Positions 1 to 8,207 of a stretch of DNA of 64,000 nucleotides are shown here, in pieces. The stretch comes from Flavobacterium petrolei. GTDB taxonomy: Bacteria; Bacteroidota; Bacteroidia; Flavobacteriales; Flavobacteriaceae. Every line of letters begins with the position of its first letter. Position 1 is the stretch's first letter. A program made the translations under genes and the position numbers. The stretch covers positions 62,001-126,000 of the forward strand of contig NZ_QNVY02000001.1 in the NCBI RefSeq assembly GCF_003314435.2, written 5' to 3'. Below the pieces are notes generated by a model. It was not told the DNA's origin, ran no database searches, and saw nothing but the letters and a program-made list of their open reading frames with translations.

Positions 1-168
1 AAAACAAATCCAATAAGCACTCTTATGGTAGTAATAGGCGGTCCTTTTGTTGGACTTTCCTACTTCATTTGGAATAATGGTTTTCTAATGTTAATCAGCT
101 GTATGGTATTTACTTCCGGATTAGCTTTACTTCTATTTCGAGAAGAGGTAAAAAGATGGCAATATTAA
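1..168 (+). CDS. C-terminal end of a membrane protein (partial)
   Basis: The window opens inside a reading frame whose last 55 codons end at a TAA at 166-168. The fragment is strongly hydrophobic, with two membrane segments (around VVIGGPFVGLSYFIW and LMLISCMVFTSGLALLLF) and a short basic/acidic tail ending in RWQY. A two-helix C-terminus with a short cytoplasmic tail fits a multi-pass transporter of MFS type or similar, but the fragment has no diagnostic motif, so no family is assigned. The start lies outside the window. Confidence 0.6.
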   Translation, partial: KTNPISTLMVVIGGPFVGLSYFIWNNGFLMLISCMVFTSGLALLLFREEVKRWQY

Positions 169-372
169 AAGGGACAAACTATTCTTCTAAGTAGGATGAA
201 TTTAAATTTTGAGCACAATCATAGCGTTTGCAACGCGATAACTTTACCAGCTCTACGAAGTATGAATAAGTCGTATCAACAAAATATAATCGGGATTGCT
301 CTGCGAAGTCTCTGACTTCGTAGCCATCCAATAATCAATAAACACAGGGAAATAAAATTTGCTAAAGTTAGA

Positions 373-457
373 ACGACATACAGCAAAATGTGCCCACAAC
401 GAGAAGCGAATAAATAATAGACAAACTAGATGGGATTGCTTCGTTCCTCGCAATTAC
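373..457 (+). repeat. Interspersed 80-base repeat, copy A
   Basis: This copy shares with 505-585 and 2456-2533 the order: AT-rich lead, an 'acaacgag' or related core, 'aataatagacaaac', then GGGATTGCTTCGTTCCTCGC. The final motif contains ATTGC/GCAAT arms, so it can form a small hairpin. The same end motif recurs as an inverted pair at 16206-16283. Confidence 0.6.
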
Positions 458-504
458 TCAAACAAGTCGCTAGGAAATAAACCGGATCACTCGGATATTC
501 ACAA

Positions 505-585
505 GAGTTACCGTAGTTTTGCAAACTGTGTACACAACGAGCAACAAATAATAGGAATGGGATTGCGTCGTTCCTCGAAATGACT
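505..585 (+). repeat. Interspersed 80-base repeat, copy B
   Basis: This is a diverged copy of the unit at 373-457. It begins with GTTACCGTAG, also seen in the copy at 2456, and ends in GGGATTGCGTCGTTCCTCGA, which differs at two bases from the usual end motif. It lies just upstream of the lipoprotein gene at 619. Confidence 0.6.
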
Positions 586-618
586 TAATCCATTCGCCCA
601 CAGATAAAACCAATTAAA

Positions 619-1701
619 ATGAAAAAGATCCTTTTTATATTTTCAATAGTTACATTCTTTGTTTCGTGCAAAGAAACAACTAGCAAGAAAGCGGCCGAAG
701 TTAAAAACCAACAAGTTGACAGCACAGCGAATCAAGTGATAGCAGTTGCTGCCTTCAAAGGGCAACAAGTTACCGGAGTTACAGTTACTGATGCTGGGCG
801 TATTTTTGTAAACTTTCCGAGATGGAGAAAAGGAGTTGATGATTCCGTCGTGGAAATAACAAACAATACCGTTCAAAAAAGCTATCCGGATGAAAACTGG
901 AATTCTTGGGAGATTGGACAGCCAGTTGTAGCCAATAAATTTGTTGGAGTACAATCAGTAGTTGCCTCTGAAAACCAATTGTATGTTTTAGACACCAGAA
1001 GTCAATTATTTGAAAATGTCCTGGATGCACCTCGTATTTTTGTTTTTGATTTAGCTACTGATAAATTAGTTAAAACCTATATTCTAGATAAAAACAGCTA
1101 CCACCCTGATTCTTATATCAACGATCTTAGGGTAGATAAAAAAACTCAAAAAATCTATCTTACTGACTCAGGAAACTCTGGTATTGTCATCCTAGACATT
1201 AAATCCGGTCGTTCCAGAAGAGTTTTAGACAACCACAAATCAACAGCTGCCGAACAAGGCTTTTTGACATTTGGAGACAAAAAATGGGAAAATACTATTC
1301 ACTCAGATGGAATAGCCTTGGACACTGCAAACGACCGATTATATTTTCATGCTCTTACAGGATATAGCCTTTATTCAATTGCAACAAATATGCTTGACTC
1401 TGAAGACGAAAAAAACATCCAGGAAAGCGTTCGATTTGAGGCAAAAACTGCCGCACCAGATGGCATGCTATTTGACCAAAACGGTAATTTATATTTTGCC
1501 GATTTAGAAAACAATAAAATCCAGTATCGAAAACCAGATGGCAGTATTCACACTTTGGTAGAAGGTGACAAGATAAAATGGGCAGATACATTTAGTATTT
1601 ATAACAACTACTTGTATTTTACAAACTCAAGAATAAATGAAGTTACTGCTGATATTTCAAATTTGACTTTTACTTTAAACAAAATCAAATTAGCTGAATA
1701 G
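619..1701 (+). CDS. MRJP/Yellow-family lipoprotein, beta-propeller
   Basis: The 360-residue protein starts with a lipoprotein signal peptide (lipobox FVSC, Cys 17), so it is probably anchored in the periplasm or outer membrane. The body resembles the major royal jelly protein/Yellow family. It has a conserved early region with NFPRW, then LYVLDTR, 'RIFVFDL', 'YINDLRVD', 'IYLTDSG' and 'HSDGIALD' segments typical of six-bladed propellers of the SMP-30/gluconolactonase type. Bacterial members have no firmly known reaction, and binding or hydrolysis of small molecules or lactones is a guess. The ATG at 619 gives a normal signal peptide. A terminator hairpin follows at 1792, so it is probably transcribed alone. 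Confidence 0.8.
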   Translation: MKKILFIFSIVTFFVSCKETTSKKAAEVKNQQVDSTANQVIAVAAFKGQQVTGVTVTDAGRIFVNFPRWRKGVDDSVVEITNNTVQKSYPDENWNSWEIGQPVVANKFVGVQSVVASENQLYVLDTRSQLFENVLDAPRIFVFDLATDKLVKTYILDKNSYHPDSYINDLRVDKKTQKIYLTDSGNSGIVILDIKSGRSRRVLDNHKSTAAEQGFLTFGDKKWENTIHSDGIALDTANDRLYFHALTGYSLYSIATNMLDSEDEKNIQESVRFEAKTAAPDGMLFDQNGNLYFADLENNKIQYRKPDGSIHTLVEGDKIKWADTFSIYNNYLYFTNSRINEVTADISNLTFTLNKIKLAE

Positions 1702-1791
1702 TAAAAAATTCTTTGATAAATACAGTATTTGCAACGGATATAAAGTTTACTGCTATCAAACATTCGTTTTTAGTTTCAAGATATGATTTAA

Positions 1792-1824
1792 AATGGGTCC
1801 GAAAAATCGGATCCATTTTTTTTA
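1792..1824 (+). terminator. Rho-independent terminator
   Basis: An 11-bp stem (1792-1802 with 1807-1817, one G-T pair) closes an AAAA loop and runs into eight T residues. It lies about 90 bases after the MRJP-like gene and probably ends its transcript. Confidence 0.8.
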
Positions 1825-1976
1825 TCAAGCGAATACGTTTCACTACTTTCACAACTTGCAAATCCACAGCTACAGTTGCGCAAAGGTTGGATGTTTTTAA
1901 AATGTAATTACGCATAGTAACTTAGCTTTCAACTGCAACTAATTTCAAGTTAGAAATAATTACAGGATTTAAAACC

Positions 1977-2429
1977 ATGAAAAAACACATCTCTCTATCA
2001 GTAATACTTACCTGTCTATTGGTTTTGGTTAGTTGTTCTTCCTTTAAAAAGGATCTGATTCCCACTTATAATGCAGGAGGATATAGAATTATCAACAGCA
2101 AGGAAAAGTCGATACCAAATTCTAATGAATTAATCATCTCGGGTAAAGTGTACGATATCAAAACAGGCAAACCGTTAAATAATGCAACAGTACTCGCACC
2201 ATGTATTAGAATTCAAGTTTCATCAAAAGGAGAATATACTATAAAGACTGAAAATTCAACGTATAGTAATTTTTTTATTGAAGTAATTTCAATTGGCTAC
2301 AAAACAATTCAAACTAATTTTATTGATCTAAAAAATAAAAAAGAAATTACTATTGATTTTTATTTAACAGAAGACGACAGACCTCTGATTAACTGTGAGG
2401 GAGGCGTAAAAGAAATGAAATCCAAATAG
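1977..2429 (+). CDS. Lipoprotein with carboxypeptidase-regulatory-like domain
   Basis: The 150-residue protein has a lipoprotein signal peptide (lipobox LVSC, Cys 20). A region from about residue 50 follows as 'ELIISGKVYDIKTGKPLNNA', the usual opening of the carboxypeptidase D regulatory-like (transthyretin-like) fold. A 'GYKT' turn and alternating beta strands ending near residue 135 complete it. In Bacteroidota such domains occur alone or at the N-terminus of TonB receptors, and the specific role is unknown. No partner gene is adjacent. It lies between two repeat-rich spacers. Confidence 0.7.
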   Translation: MKKHISLSVILTCLLVLVSCSSFKKDLIPTYNAGGYRIINSKEKSIPNSNELIISGKVYDIKTGKPLNNATVLAPCIRIQVSSKGEYTIKTENSTYSNFFIEVISIGYKTIQTNFIDLKNKKEITIDFYLTEDDRPLINCEGGVKEMKSK

Positions 2430-2455
2430 GTACTTGATTATAAAGATTTTTTAAA

Positions 2456-2533
2456 GTGTTACCGTAGCATTTTGTGCTCATGAGTATGAACAATAGACAA
2501 ACTGGATGGGATTGCTTCGTTCCTCGCAATGAC
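2456..2533 (+). repeat. Interspersed 80-base repeat, copy C
   Basis: This is the best-preserved copy of the unit also seen at 373-457 and 505-585. It runs from GTTACCGTAG through CAATAGACAAACTGGATGGG to the full GATTGCTTCGTTCCTCGCAA end motif. It starts right after the small lipoprotein gene. Confidence 0.65.
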
Positions 2534-2555
2534 CTGCTCTGACACTAGTGTTTCT

Positions 2556-2736
2556 TTCTTTTGTTATTATGAAAATAAAACGAAATCTTTAGCCCTGATG
2601 ATAGCGGCATCTCCCGATATAGAAAAACAAGGCTTTTTCAGCCGTAGATTTTATTAATCGGGAATACAGCGGACAGCAGGACGGTTGGTGATTGAAAAAA
2701 CTATTCGTTCTGCTCCTAAAAAACAGCACACCCAAA
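2556..2736 (+). repeat. 180-base direct repeat, copy 1
   Basis: It is almost identical to 4652-4835 in the same orientation. It contains the core AGCCCTGATgatAGCGGCAT, an inner hairpin with TCCCGAT (2612-2618) pairing ATCGGGA (2657-2663), and a smaller GGCTTTTTCAGCC hairpin at 2631-2643. It ends in TTCGTTCTGCTCCTAAAAAA. I recall AGCCCTGAT...GCGGCAT elements as common in flavobacterial spacers. No transposase or protein of sensible length is encoded, so it looks like a non-autonomous repeat or a structured RNA element. Confidence 0.75.
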
Positions 2737-2781
2737 ACCATAATAAACAACCCAATCCCTTATTATGAAAAAAAATTAACC

Positions 2782-2828
2782 AAAAAAAAAAGACTTGATA
2801 TATTTTAAAATATATCAAGTCTTTTTTG
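2782..2828. terminator. Bidirectional terminator, perfect 32-base palindrome
   Basis: AGACTTGATATATTTT (2791-2806) pairs perfectly with 2807-2822. It is flanked by an A-run on the left and a T-run on the right, so it can act on both strands. It lies 20 bases beyond the stop of the minus-strand glycosyltransferase and probably ends that transcript. Confidence 0.8.
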
Positions 2829-2848
2829 TGTCAATTATAAATTAGCCA

Positions 2849-4285
2849 TTATTCTTGTTGCGACAAACCTCTTGTCAACCATCCGCTTTTATTAGCGGTA
2901 AAAATAGCATAAGGCAAAATCCAAAAAAGACTAAAAGTATAAAAAATACTGTACGTATACGCCCAAAAGGATTCTAGAATTGAATAGCGCCTTGCATAAA
3001 ATAAGACCGGAAAACTGGAAAAAATCAATATTCCTAAAAGCGTAGAACTAATCACTAAAATAGGATGCGTGAGGATCAGAAACACCATAAGTAGCAGGAA
3101 AGGAATGGCCATAATTATCTTTATCGACTGGTTTAAAAACAAAAGCCTGGTTCCAAATTTTGCTCCATTTCTAAAATTCTTGAAAACATATTTTGCCATC
3201 ATAATATTTTCGCGGACGTTGCTTCGTCCCCATCTGATAAACATTTTATACAAACCGGTATATTCTTCCGGTACGTTAGTTAAAACCAAAGCATTCTTCT
3301 GGAATAGCACCTTATATCCTTGTTTCAATATCATATTAGTCATTGCACGATCTTCGCCAATATCCGAAGGTTTTCCCATAAAAGTTTGGTTAATCCATTC
3401 CGGAAGACACTCAAGGACAGCCGATTTACGATACGCTGCTGCTGCTCCCGGAGTACATAAAACAGAACCTAAACTACTTTCTGCTGAACGCATGAATTCA
3501 AAACTCATTACGAAACTCACATTTAACATTTTAGGTAAAATAGCTTTTTGATTATTCAAAACCTGAACATTTCCAGCTACAGCACCACAATCTTCGTTGG
3601 TAATAAACGGACTTACCAGATTTCGCAACGTATCCACTTTGACAATCGAATCACTATCTACTGTTACAAAAATTTCTCCGGTACCCATCTTAAAGCCACG
3701 ATCCAACGCATGACGCTTCCCTTGGTTTTTAGGTTGCTGATAAATAGACAAACGATCCCCTAATCTCAATTTTGCCTCTTGCATCCAATACCAAGTATCA
3801 TCTTTACTACCATCATCTATGGCCAATAACTGCAATTTATGTTTGGGGTAATCGCTTTCAGCTAAGCTAATCAATGTATTCCAAACCAATTTTCCTTCAT
3901 TATAAGCAGGAACAATTACCGTACAAGTGGGTAATAACTCATCTGCTACGGATTCAATAGGTTTATAAACTAAATAGAGATACAGGTTATATAAAAATAC
4001 ACTCGCATAAAACACAAATAACGAAATGGTCAGAATCAAAAATGATAATCCCCAGAACGAATTGACTCTGTCATTATGTAAGGCTTCAAAATCAGATTGC
4101 AAATTATAAACCAATAATGCTCCTGTTATAAGTAGTACAAATGTTCCAAACAGCACTAAAACCGCTGTTGGACTACTGTTTTTCTTAAAATTAATTTTGA
4201 ATGACCTGAAATTAATTCGAAAAATGGAACTCAAATCAGGATTTGGAGAATAAACTTGTTTTAAAATACTGGTTTCATTTTTCAT
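2849..4285 (-). CDS. Membrane glycosyltransferase, family 2 (processive-synthase-like)
   Basis: The 478-residue inner-membrane protein resembles hyaluronan/poly-N-acetylglucosamine synthases. Two membrane helices (about 39-62 and 79-103) precede a GT-A domain at roughly 120-350. Visible motifs are AIDDGSKDD (nucleotide-sugar binding), VTVDSDSIV (DxD-like metal site), GEDRAMT (catalytic acidic pair) and RWGRSN, which sits where processive synthases have (Q/R)xxRW. Two or more C-terminal helices from about 385 could form the polymer channel. It probably extends a surface polysaccharide from a UDP-sugar, but donor and product cannot be read from sequence. It stands alone on the minus strand. The two direct 180-base repeats at 2556 and 4652 bracket it. 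Confidence 0.85.
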   Translation of the reverse strand: MKNETSILKQVYSPNPDLSSIFRINFRSFKINFKKNSSPTAVLVLFGTFVLLITGALLVYNLQSDFEALHNDRVNSFWGLSFLILTISLFVFYASVFLYNLYLYLVYKPIESVADELLPTCTVIVPAYNEGKLVWNTLISLAESDYPKHKLQLLAIDDGSKDDTWYWMQEAKLRLGDRLSIYQQPKNQGKRHALDRGFKMGTGEIFVTVDSDSIVKVDTLRNLVSPFITNEDCGAVAGNVQVLNNQKAILPKMLNVSFVMSFEFMRSAESSLGSVLCTPGAAAAYRKSAVLECLPEWINQTFMGKPSDIGEDRAMTNMILKQGYKVLFQKNALVLTNVPEEYTGLYKMFIRWGRSNVRENIMMAKYVFKNFRNGAKFGTRLLFLNQSIKIIMAIPFLLLMVFLILTHPILVISSTLLGILIFSSFPVLFYARRYSILESFWAYTYSIFYTFSLFWILPYAIFTANKSGWLTRGLSQQE

Positions 4286-4476
4286 AATTGACTATTAAAA
4301 TTGTAGGTTGTTTCATTTAAATCTCACTTTTCATTTTTTTTATTTATTTACTGTGTTTACAAAATAAATACTCACATAAAATGGACAGTGGAAATTATAC
4401 AGTTCGATTTTACAATACTTGTTCCAAAATCATAAAATCATAATAATCAACACATTACTAAAAACACGCCAAAATA

Positions 4477-4501
4477 CAATTGGGTAATTATTACCCAATT
4501 G
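4477..4501. repeat. Perfect 11-bp inverted repeat
   Basis: CAATTGGGTAA and its exact complement are separated by TTA. No T-run follows on either strand, so it is not an ordinary terminator. An operator for a dimeric regulator or a relic of a mobile element are both possible. Confidence 0.6.
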
Positions 4502-4651
4502 AGGTGTATCTACACAACATTTACCCACTTGAACCCCGTTATCACAAGCTTCACGTTGTTGAACACAAACGGATACAAATCCATAAAAATGAGCAGATGC
4601 GGAACGCTGATTTCGGCTTGTAGAATAAAAATCTGTTTCCACTATTTTATA

Positions 4652-4835
4652 TTTTCTTTCGTTATTATGAAAATAGAACAAAATATTTTAGCCCTGATGG
4701 AAGCGGCATCTCCCGATATAGAAAAACAAGGCTTTTTCAGCCGTAGATTTTATTAATCGGGAATACAGCGGACAGCAGGACGGTTCGTGATTGAAAAAAC
4801 TATTCGTTCTGCTCCTAAAAAATAGTACCCCCAAG
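4652..4835 (+). repeat. 180-base direct repeat, copy 2
   Basis: It matches 2556-2736 nearly base for base from TTATTATGAAAATA to CTGCTCCTAAAAAA. Differences are scattered point changes such as 'gatgga' for 'gatgat'. The hairpin arms TCCCGAT/ATCGGGA are intact. With copy 1 it brackets the glycosyltransferase gene. Confidence 0.75.
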
Positions 4836-4915
4836 CCGTTCATAACTCCTACCGATTTCTTTTTAATACCAATTTCTAAATTCCTAATTTGCGCCCTTAA
4901 ATCAGAAGGAGAAAA

Positions 4916-7207
4916 ATGAAGGTCTGTATTGCCGAGAAACCGAGTGTAGCGCGCGAAATCGCATCCGTTTTAGGAGCCAATACCAAGCACGATGGGTATT
5001 TTGAAGGCAATGGATATCAGGTAACGTATACTTTTGGGCATTTATGTACCTTAAAAGAACCGAACGATTATAAACCGCACTGGAAAAGTTGGGACCTCAA
5101 CAACTTACCGATGCTTCCCGAGAAATTTGAAACCAAGGTGGTGGAAAATTCGGGGATCCAAAAGCAATTCCGAATCATAAAAGGTTTGTTCGATAAAGCC
5201 GATTTGGTCATCAACTGCGGGGATGCCGGGCAAGAGGGAGAACTCATTCAGCGCTGGGTGATGAACGAAGCCCAGTACAAAGGCGAGGTACAACGCTTGT
5301 GGATTTCATCCCTGACCACCGAAGCCATCAAAGAGGGTTTTCAGAACTTGAAACCATCCGCCAACTACGATAATTTATACTACGCCGGATTTTCCAGAGC
5401 GATTGGCGACTGGTTACTGGGTATGAATGCCACGCGTTTGTACACCGTAAAACACGGTGGCTACAAGCAAGTTTTGTCTATCGGAAGGGTACAAACGCCA
5501 ACTTTGGCAATGGTTGTGGAACGATTCAAAGAAATTGAGAATTTCAAACCGCAACCGTATTGGGAGTTGCAAACCTTGTATCGAGAAACGCTTTTTAGCT
5601 ATGAAGAAGGACGTTTTTTGAAAAAGGAAGATGGAGAAATTCTCGCCAATAAAGTAAAGGAAAGTGAGTTCGAAATTGTTTCTGTCGAAAAAAAGAATGG
5701 TAATGAGTTTGCACCAAAACTATTCGATTTAACAGGTTTACAGGTATATTGCAATACAAAATTTGGTTTTACGGCAGATGAAACGCTTAAAATTGTACAG
5801 ACTTTGTACGAGCAAAAAGTAGTTACGTATCCCAGAGTCGATACCACATTTTTACCCAATGATATTTATCCAAAAGTACCGGGGATTCTGAAAAACTTGA
5901 CGAATTATACTGCGTTGACGCAACCGCTTTTGGAAAAAAAGATAAAAAAATCACCCAAAGTTTTCAACGATAAAAAAGTAACGGATCACCACGCTATTAT
6001 TCCAACTGGGATTCAAAGTAATTTGCAATACAATCAGCAGCAAGTGTATGATATTATTACAAAGCGATTTATTGCCGTGTTTTATGACGATTGTTTGGTT
6101 GCCAATACTACTGTAGTCGGAAAGGCAGCCGATGTTTTATTTAAAACTACCGGAAAAGAAATCTTGAAAAAGGGATTTCGTGTCGTTTTTGAAGATCCAA
6201 ACGCCAAAGAAAAAGAAGCCGATATCTTGCCGAGTTTTGTTGTAGGTGAAAAAGGGCCACACCAACCTTCGTTTTTAGAAAAGGAAACCAAACCACCGAA
6301 TCAATTTACCGAAGCTACTTTATTACGTGCCATGGAAACTGCCGGAAAACAAGTGGATGATGAAGATTTACGGGAATTGATGAAAGAAAACGGTATTGGT
6401 CGTCCATCTACGCGAGCCAATATTATTGAAACGCTTTTTAGACGTCAATATATTGTAAGAAACAAAAAACAGGTTTTGCCAACACCAACGGGAATTCAAC
6501 TGATTGACACCATTCAAAATGATTTGGTGAAGTCGGCTGAACTGACCGGTTCTTGGGAAAAGCAACTGAAAGATATCGAAAAAGGAACTTTTACCGCGGG
6601 TTCATTTATTAAGAACATGAAACACATGGTTGAAACTTTGGTGTACGAAGTCCGAAGCGAAACGAGACGCGCCAATATTTCACATGCAGGAAGTGTTCAA
6701 AAAGAAGTGGTAAAAGTCGAGAAAAAGAAAGCAGCCGGAATTTTGGCGGAAGCCTGTCCGAAATGTAAAAAAGGAACACTTATCAAAGGAAAATCTTCGT
6801 TTGGGTGTTCCGATTATAAAGCGGGTTGCGCATTTTTATTGCCTTACACTTTTGCAGAAAAAAAAATATCCGAGAATCAATACTTGCGATTGCTTCAAAA
6901 AGGATCTACCGTAAACTTAAAAGATTTCAAAACGGATGTCGGAATTGTGGAGGGTTTGCTTCGCTTTGACGAAAATTTCCAACTCAAATTAGAACCCAAG
7001 AAAACTTTGGCGAAAGCTATTCCGGATGAATTAACCTGTCCGAAATGCCAGAAAGGAACGGTGCTAAAAGGAAAAACGGCTTATGGTTGCAGTCAGTATA
7101 AATCAGGCTGCGATTTTAAAGTGACTTTTGATACAGTCAGATTGAAACTAAAAGATCAAAAGCCTACGAAGGAATTGGTTTATACTATTTTGAAAGCCAG
7201 TGTTTAA
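4916..7207 (+). CDS. topB: DNA topoisomerase III
   Basis: The 763-residue type IA topoisomerase relaxes and decatenates DNA through a transient 5'-phosphotyrosine link. The TOPRIM part opens with CIAEKPSVA (Glu 7) and continues to NCGDAGQEGEL. The catalytic Tyr is Y305 in VVTYPRVDT, and the late ENGIGRPSTR motif is near 491-500. Two C-terminal zinc-ribbon units follow, with Cys 614/617/631/638 and 708/711/725/732. Topoisomerase I/III enzymes usually have DxDxE in the TOPRIM loop. Here it reads D103-A-G105-Q-E107, so the middle acid is missing. I recall this as normal for the Bacteroidota branch. The gene stands alone between repeat-rich spacers. Confidence 0.95.
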   Translation: MKVCIAEKPSVAREIASVLGANTKHDGYFEGNGYQVTYTFGHLCTLKEPNDYKPHWKSWDLNNLPMLPEKFETKVVENSGIQKQFRIIKGLFDKADLVINCGDAGQEGELIQRWVMNEAQYKGEVQRLWISSLTTEAIKEGFQNLKPSANYDNLYYAGFSRAIGDWLLGMNATRLYTVKHGGYKQVLSIGRVQTPTLAMVVERFKEIENFKPQPYWELQTLYRETLFSYEEGRFLKKEDGEILANKVKESEFEIVSVEKKNGNEFAPKLFDLTGLQVYCNTKFGFTADETLKIVQTLYEQKVVTYPRVDTTFLPNDIYPKVPGILKNLTNYTALTQPLLEKKIKKSPKVFNDKKVTDHHAIIPTGIQSNLQYNQQQVYDIITKRFIAVFYDDCLVANTTVVGKAADVLFKTTGKEILKKGFRVVFEDPNAKEKEADILPSFVVGEKGPHQPSFLEKETKPPNQFTEATLLRAMETAGKQVDDEDLRELMKENGIGRPSTRANIIETLFRRQYIVRNKKQVLPTPTGIQLIDTIQNDLVKSAELTGSWEKQLKDIEKGTFTAGSFIKNMKHMVETLVYEVRSETRRANISHAGSVQKEVVKVEKKKAAGILAEACPKCKKGTLIKGKSSFGCSDYKAGCAFLLPYTFAEKKISENQYLRLLQKGSTVNLKDFKTDVGIVEGLLRFDENFQLKLEPKKTLAKAIPDELTCPKCQKGTVLKGKTAYGCSQYKSGCDFKVTFDTVRLKLKDQKPTKELVYTILKASV

Positions 7208-7538
7208 TTTTTCACCATATAAGTCATATAAAAACATTTAAGTTTGTTTTTAAAAAGAAAGATAAATACCCTTTTCTTAACTGAAATACCTAATAAATTT
7301 TTGAGATTTAAAACATATAAGTCATATAAGATTATTGAGGTTAGCTGCAAAACAATTGCTTATATGTCCTTATATGACTTATATGGTTAAGTTTTTTATA
7401 ACGGTTGCATTTTAATTATTTGTTTGAAAAGTATTCAAAACTCTAGTCTTTTTTGAAAATTTAAAAACTAAAAAAAGAACACTATTCTATTTTTTCATAA
7501 TTTAGCTCCATAGAAATAACCCCATAAAATCTAAGCTT
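7208..7538. repeat. Spacer with CATATAAGTCATATAA repeats
   Basis: No gene is seen in these 331 bases. A CATATAAGTCATATAA motif occurs at 7214-7231 and 7311-7330, and an inverted copy lies at 7359-7386. The second and inverted copies can pair over about 17 bp (7312-7330 with 7369-7386) to make a long hairpin after topB. The last 100 bases are AT-rich and should carry the promoter for the gene at 7539. Confidence 0.65.
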
Positions 7539-8018
7539 ATGTTTCAAAAAACGACCTTTATACTGCTTTTGCTTGCCTTGGTTTCTTGTAAAGATTCTGA
7601 TGCAAATGAAAAAGAAAAAATCAAGGCTGCCAATTGGCTTTTGGGAAATTGGGAAAACAAAGCCGTTGATGGTACTCTAACCGAATATTGGAAAAAAGTA
7701 AACGACAGCACCTTTCAAGCGCAATCTTATTTCGTTAAGGAGAAAGACACGCTGCATTTTGAATCCATCGTCTTACAACAAAAAGGAGAAAACCTTACTT
7801 ATTCTGCAACTGTAAAAGGGCAAAATAATGACAAACCAGTGGCTTTCAAATTGACAACTGCAACAGAGAAGCAAATGGTTTTTGAAAATCCAAAACATGA
7901 TTATCCTCAAAAAATAAGTTATACCCAAATTACTCCTGACAGTTTAGTGGCTAAAATTTCAGGAATCCAACAAGGAAAACCAAGTTCCGAGCAGTTTTCG
8001 ATGAAAAAAATCAAATAA
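7539..8018 (+). CDS. Small lipoprotein, DUF6265-like
   Basis: The 159-residue protein has a lipoprotein signal (lipobox LVSC, Cys 17). A compact beta-rich domain follows, starting NWLLGNWENK and ending near FENPKHDYPQKISY. Both motifs fit the DUF6265 family as I recall it, whose members are secreted and of unknown function and may have a lipocalin-like fold. It is not obviously part of the iron locus, because a strong terminator and a separate promoter lie between it and the next gene. Confidence 0.65.
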   Translation: MFQKTTFILLLLALVSCKDSDANEKEKIKAANWLLGNWENKAVDGTLTEYWKKVNDSTFQAQSYFVKEKDTLHFESIVLQQKGENLTYSATVKGQNNDKPVAFKLTTATEKQMVFENPKHDYPQKISYTQITPDSLVAKISGIQQGKPSSEQFSMKKIK

Positions 8019-8045
8019 AACTTTAACATTTTATACTCCAATTAG

Positions 8046-8074
8046 AACCTTGCTCGAAATAGCAAGGTTTTTTT
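8046..8074 (+). terminator. Rho-independent terminator
   Basis: AACCTTGCT pairs with AGCAAGGTT around a CGAAAT loop and runs into seven T residues. It ends the transcript of the DUF6265-like gene and insulates the iron locus downstream. Confidence 0.85.
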
Positions 8075-8129
8075 ATGCTTCTAAAAAACTGATTTACAAG
8101 TTCATAAAAAATATTTCATTTTATTATCT

Positions 8130-8207
8130 ATATTAAGTCTAAATAAGTTTTGTTAAAACAAAATGCACTTCTATATTTGCATTATTATTTTTACTTAATC
8201 TAAATAA
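8130..8207 (+). promoter_or_regulatory. Promoter and candidate iron-regulator boxes
   Basis: TTG at 8150-8152, 19 bases, then TATATTTG at 8172-8179 match the Bacteroidota -33/-7 consensus. An AAGTCTAAATAAG box (about 8134-8147) abuts the -33 element. A second box, CTTAATCTAAATAA (8194-8206), lies just before the ATG. Both recur at the promoters near 11726 and 17671. Fur or DtxR-type control is an inference from the genes served. Confidence 0.7.

Larger units (their letters stand above)
169..618. repeat. Repeat-filled intergenic region
   Basis: There is no convincing gene in these 450 bases. They hold a hairpin at 298-324 (GCGAAGTC/GACTTCGT arms) and two degenerate copies of a roughly 80-base unit, at about 373-457 and 505-585. 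Each unit ends in a GATTGCTTCGTTCCTCGCAA-like motif. A third copy lies at 2456-2533. Short frames across the area are made of repeat sequence and have no protein-like features. Confidence 0.6.
4286..4915. other. Spacer with palindrome and repeat, no gene seen
   Basis: These 630 bases hold a perfect inverted repeat at 4477-4501 and the second copy of the 180-base repeat at 4652-4835. Two short overlapping frames (4430-4681 minus and 4499-4756 plus) run into the repeat and look spurious. The minus frame has a Cys-rich stretch (EACDNGVQVGKCC) that might be a remnant. The part before 4470 is AT-rich and should hold the promoter of the minus glycosyltransferase. Confidence 0.5.

Noticed and set aside
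359..583. Short plus frame ending near the lipoprotein gene at 619
   Set aside because: It is made of the interspersed repeat units, so an open frame is expected by chance.
2791..2822. Palindrome as a regulator binding site
   Set aside because: A and T runs on its flanks and its place right after a gene's stop fit a bidirectional terminator better.
3069..3763. Open frames on the plus strand opposite the membrane glycosyltransferase
   Set aside because: They lie fully within a well-supported gene on the other strand and have no domain or signal features.
4430..4756. Two overlapping short reading frames, one with a Cys-rich stretch
   Set aside because: Both run into the 180-base repeat, lack a family match I can name, and have no promoter or spacing of real genes. 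A decayed gene remains possible, but the evidence is too thin.
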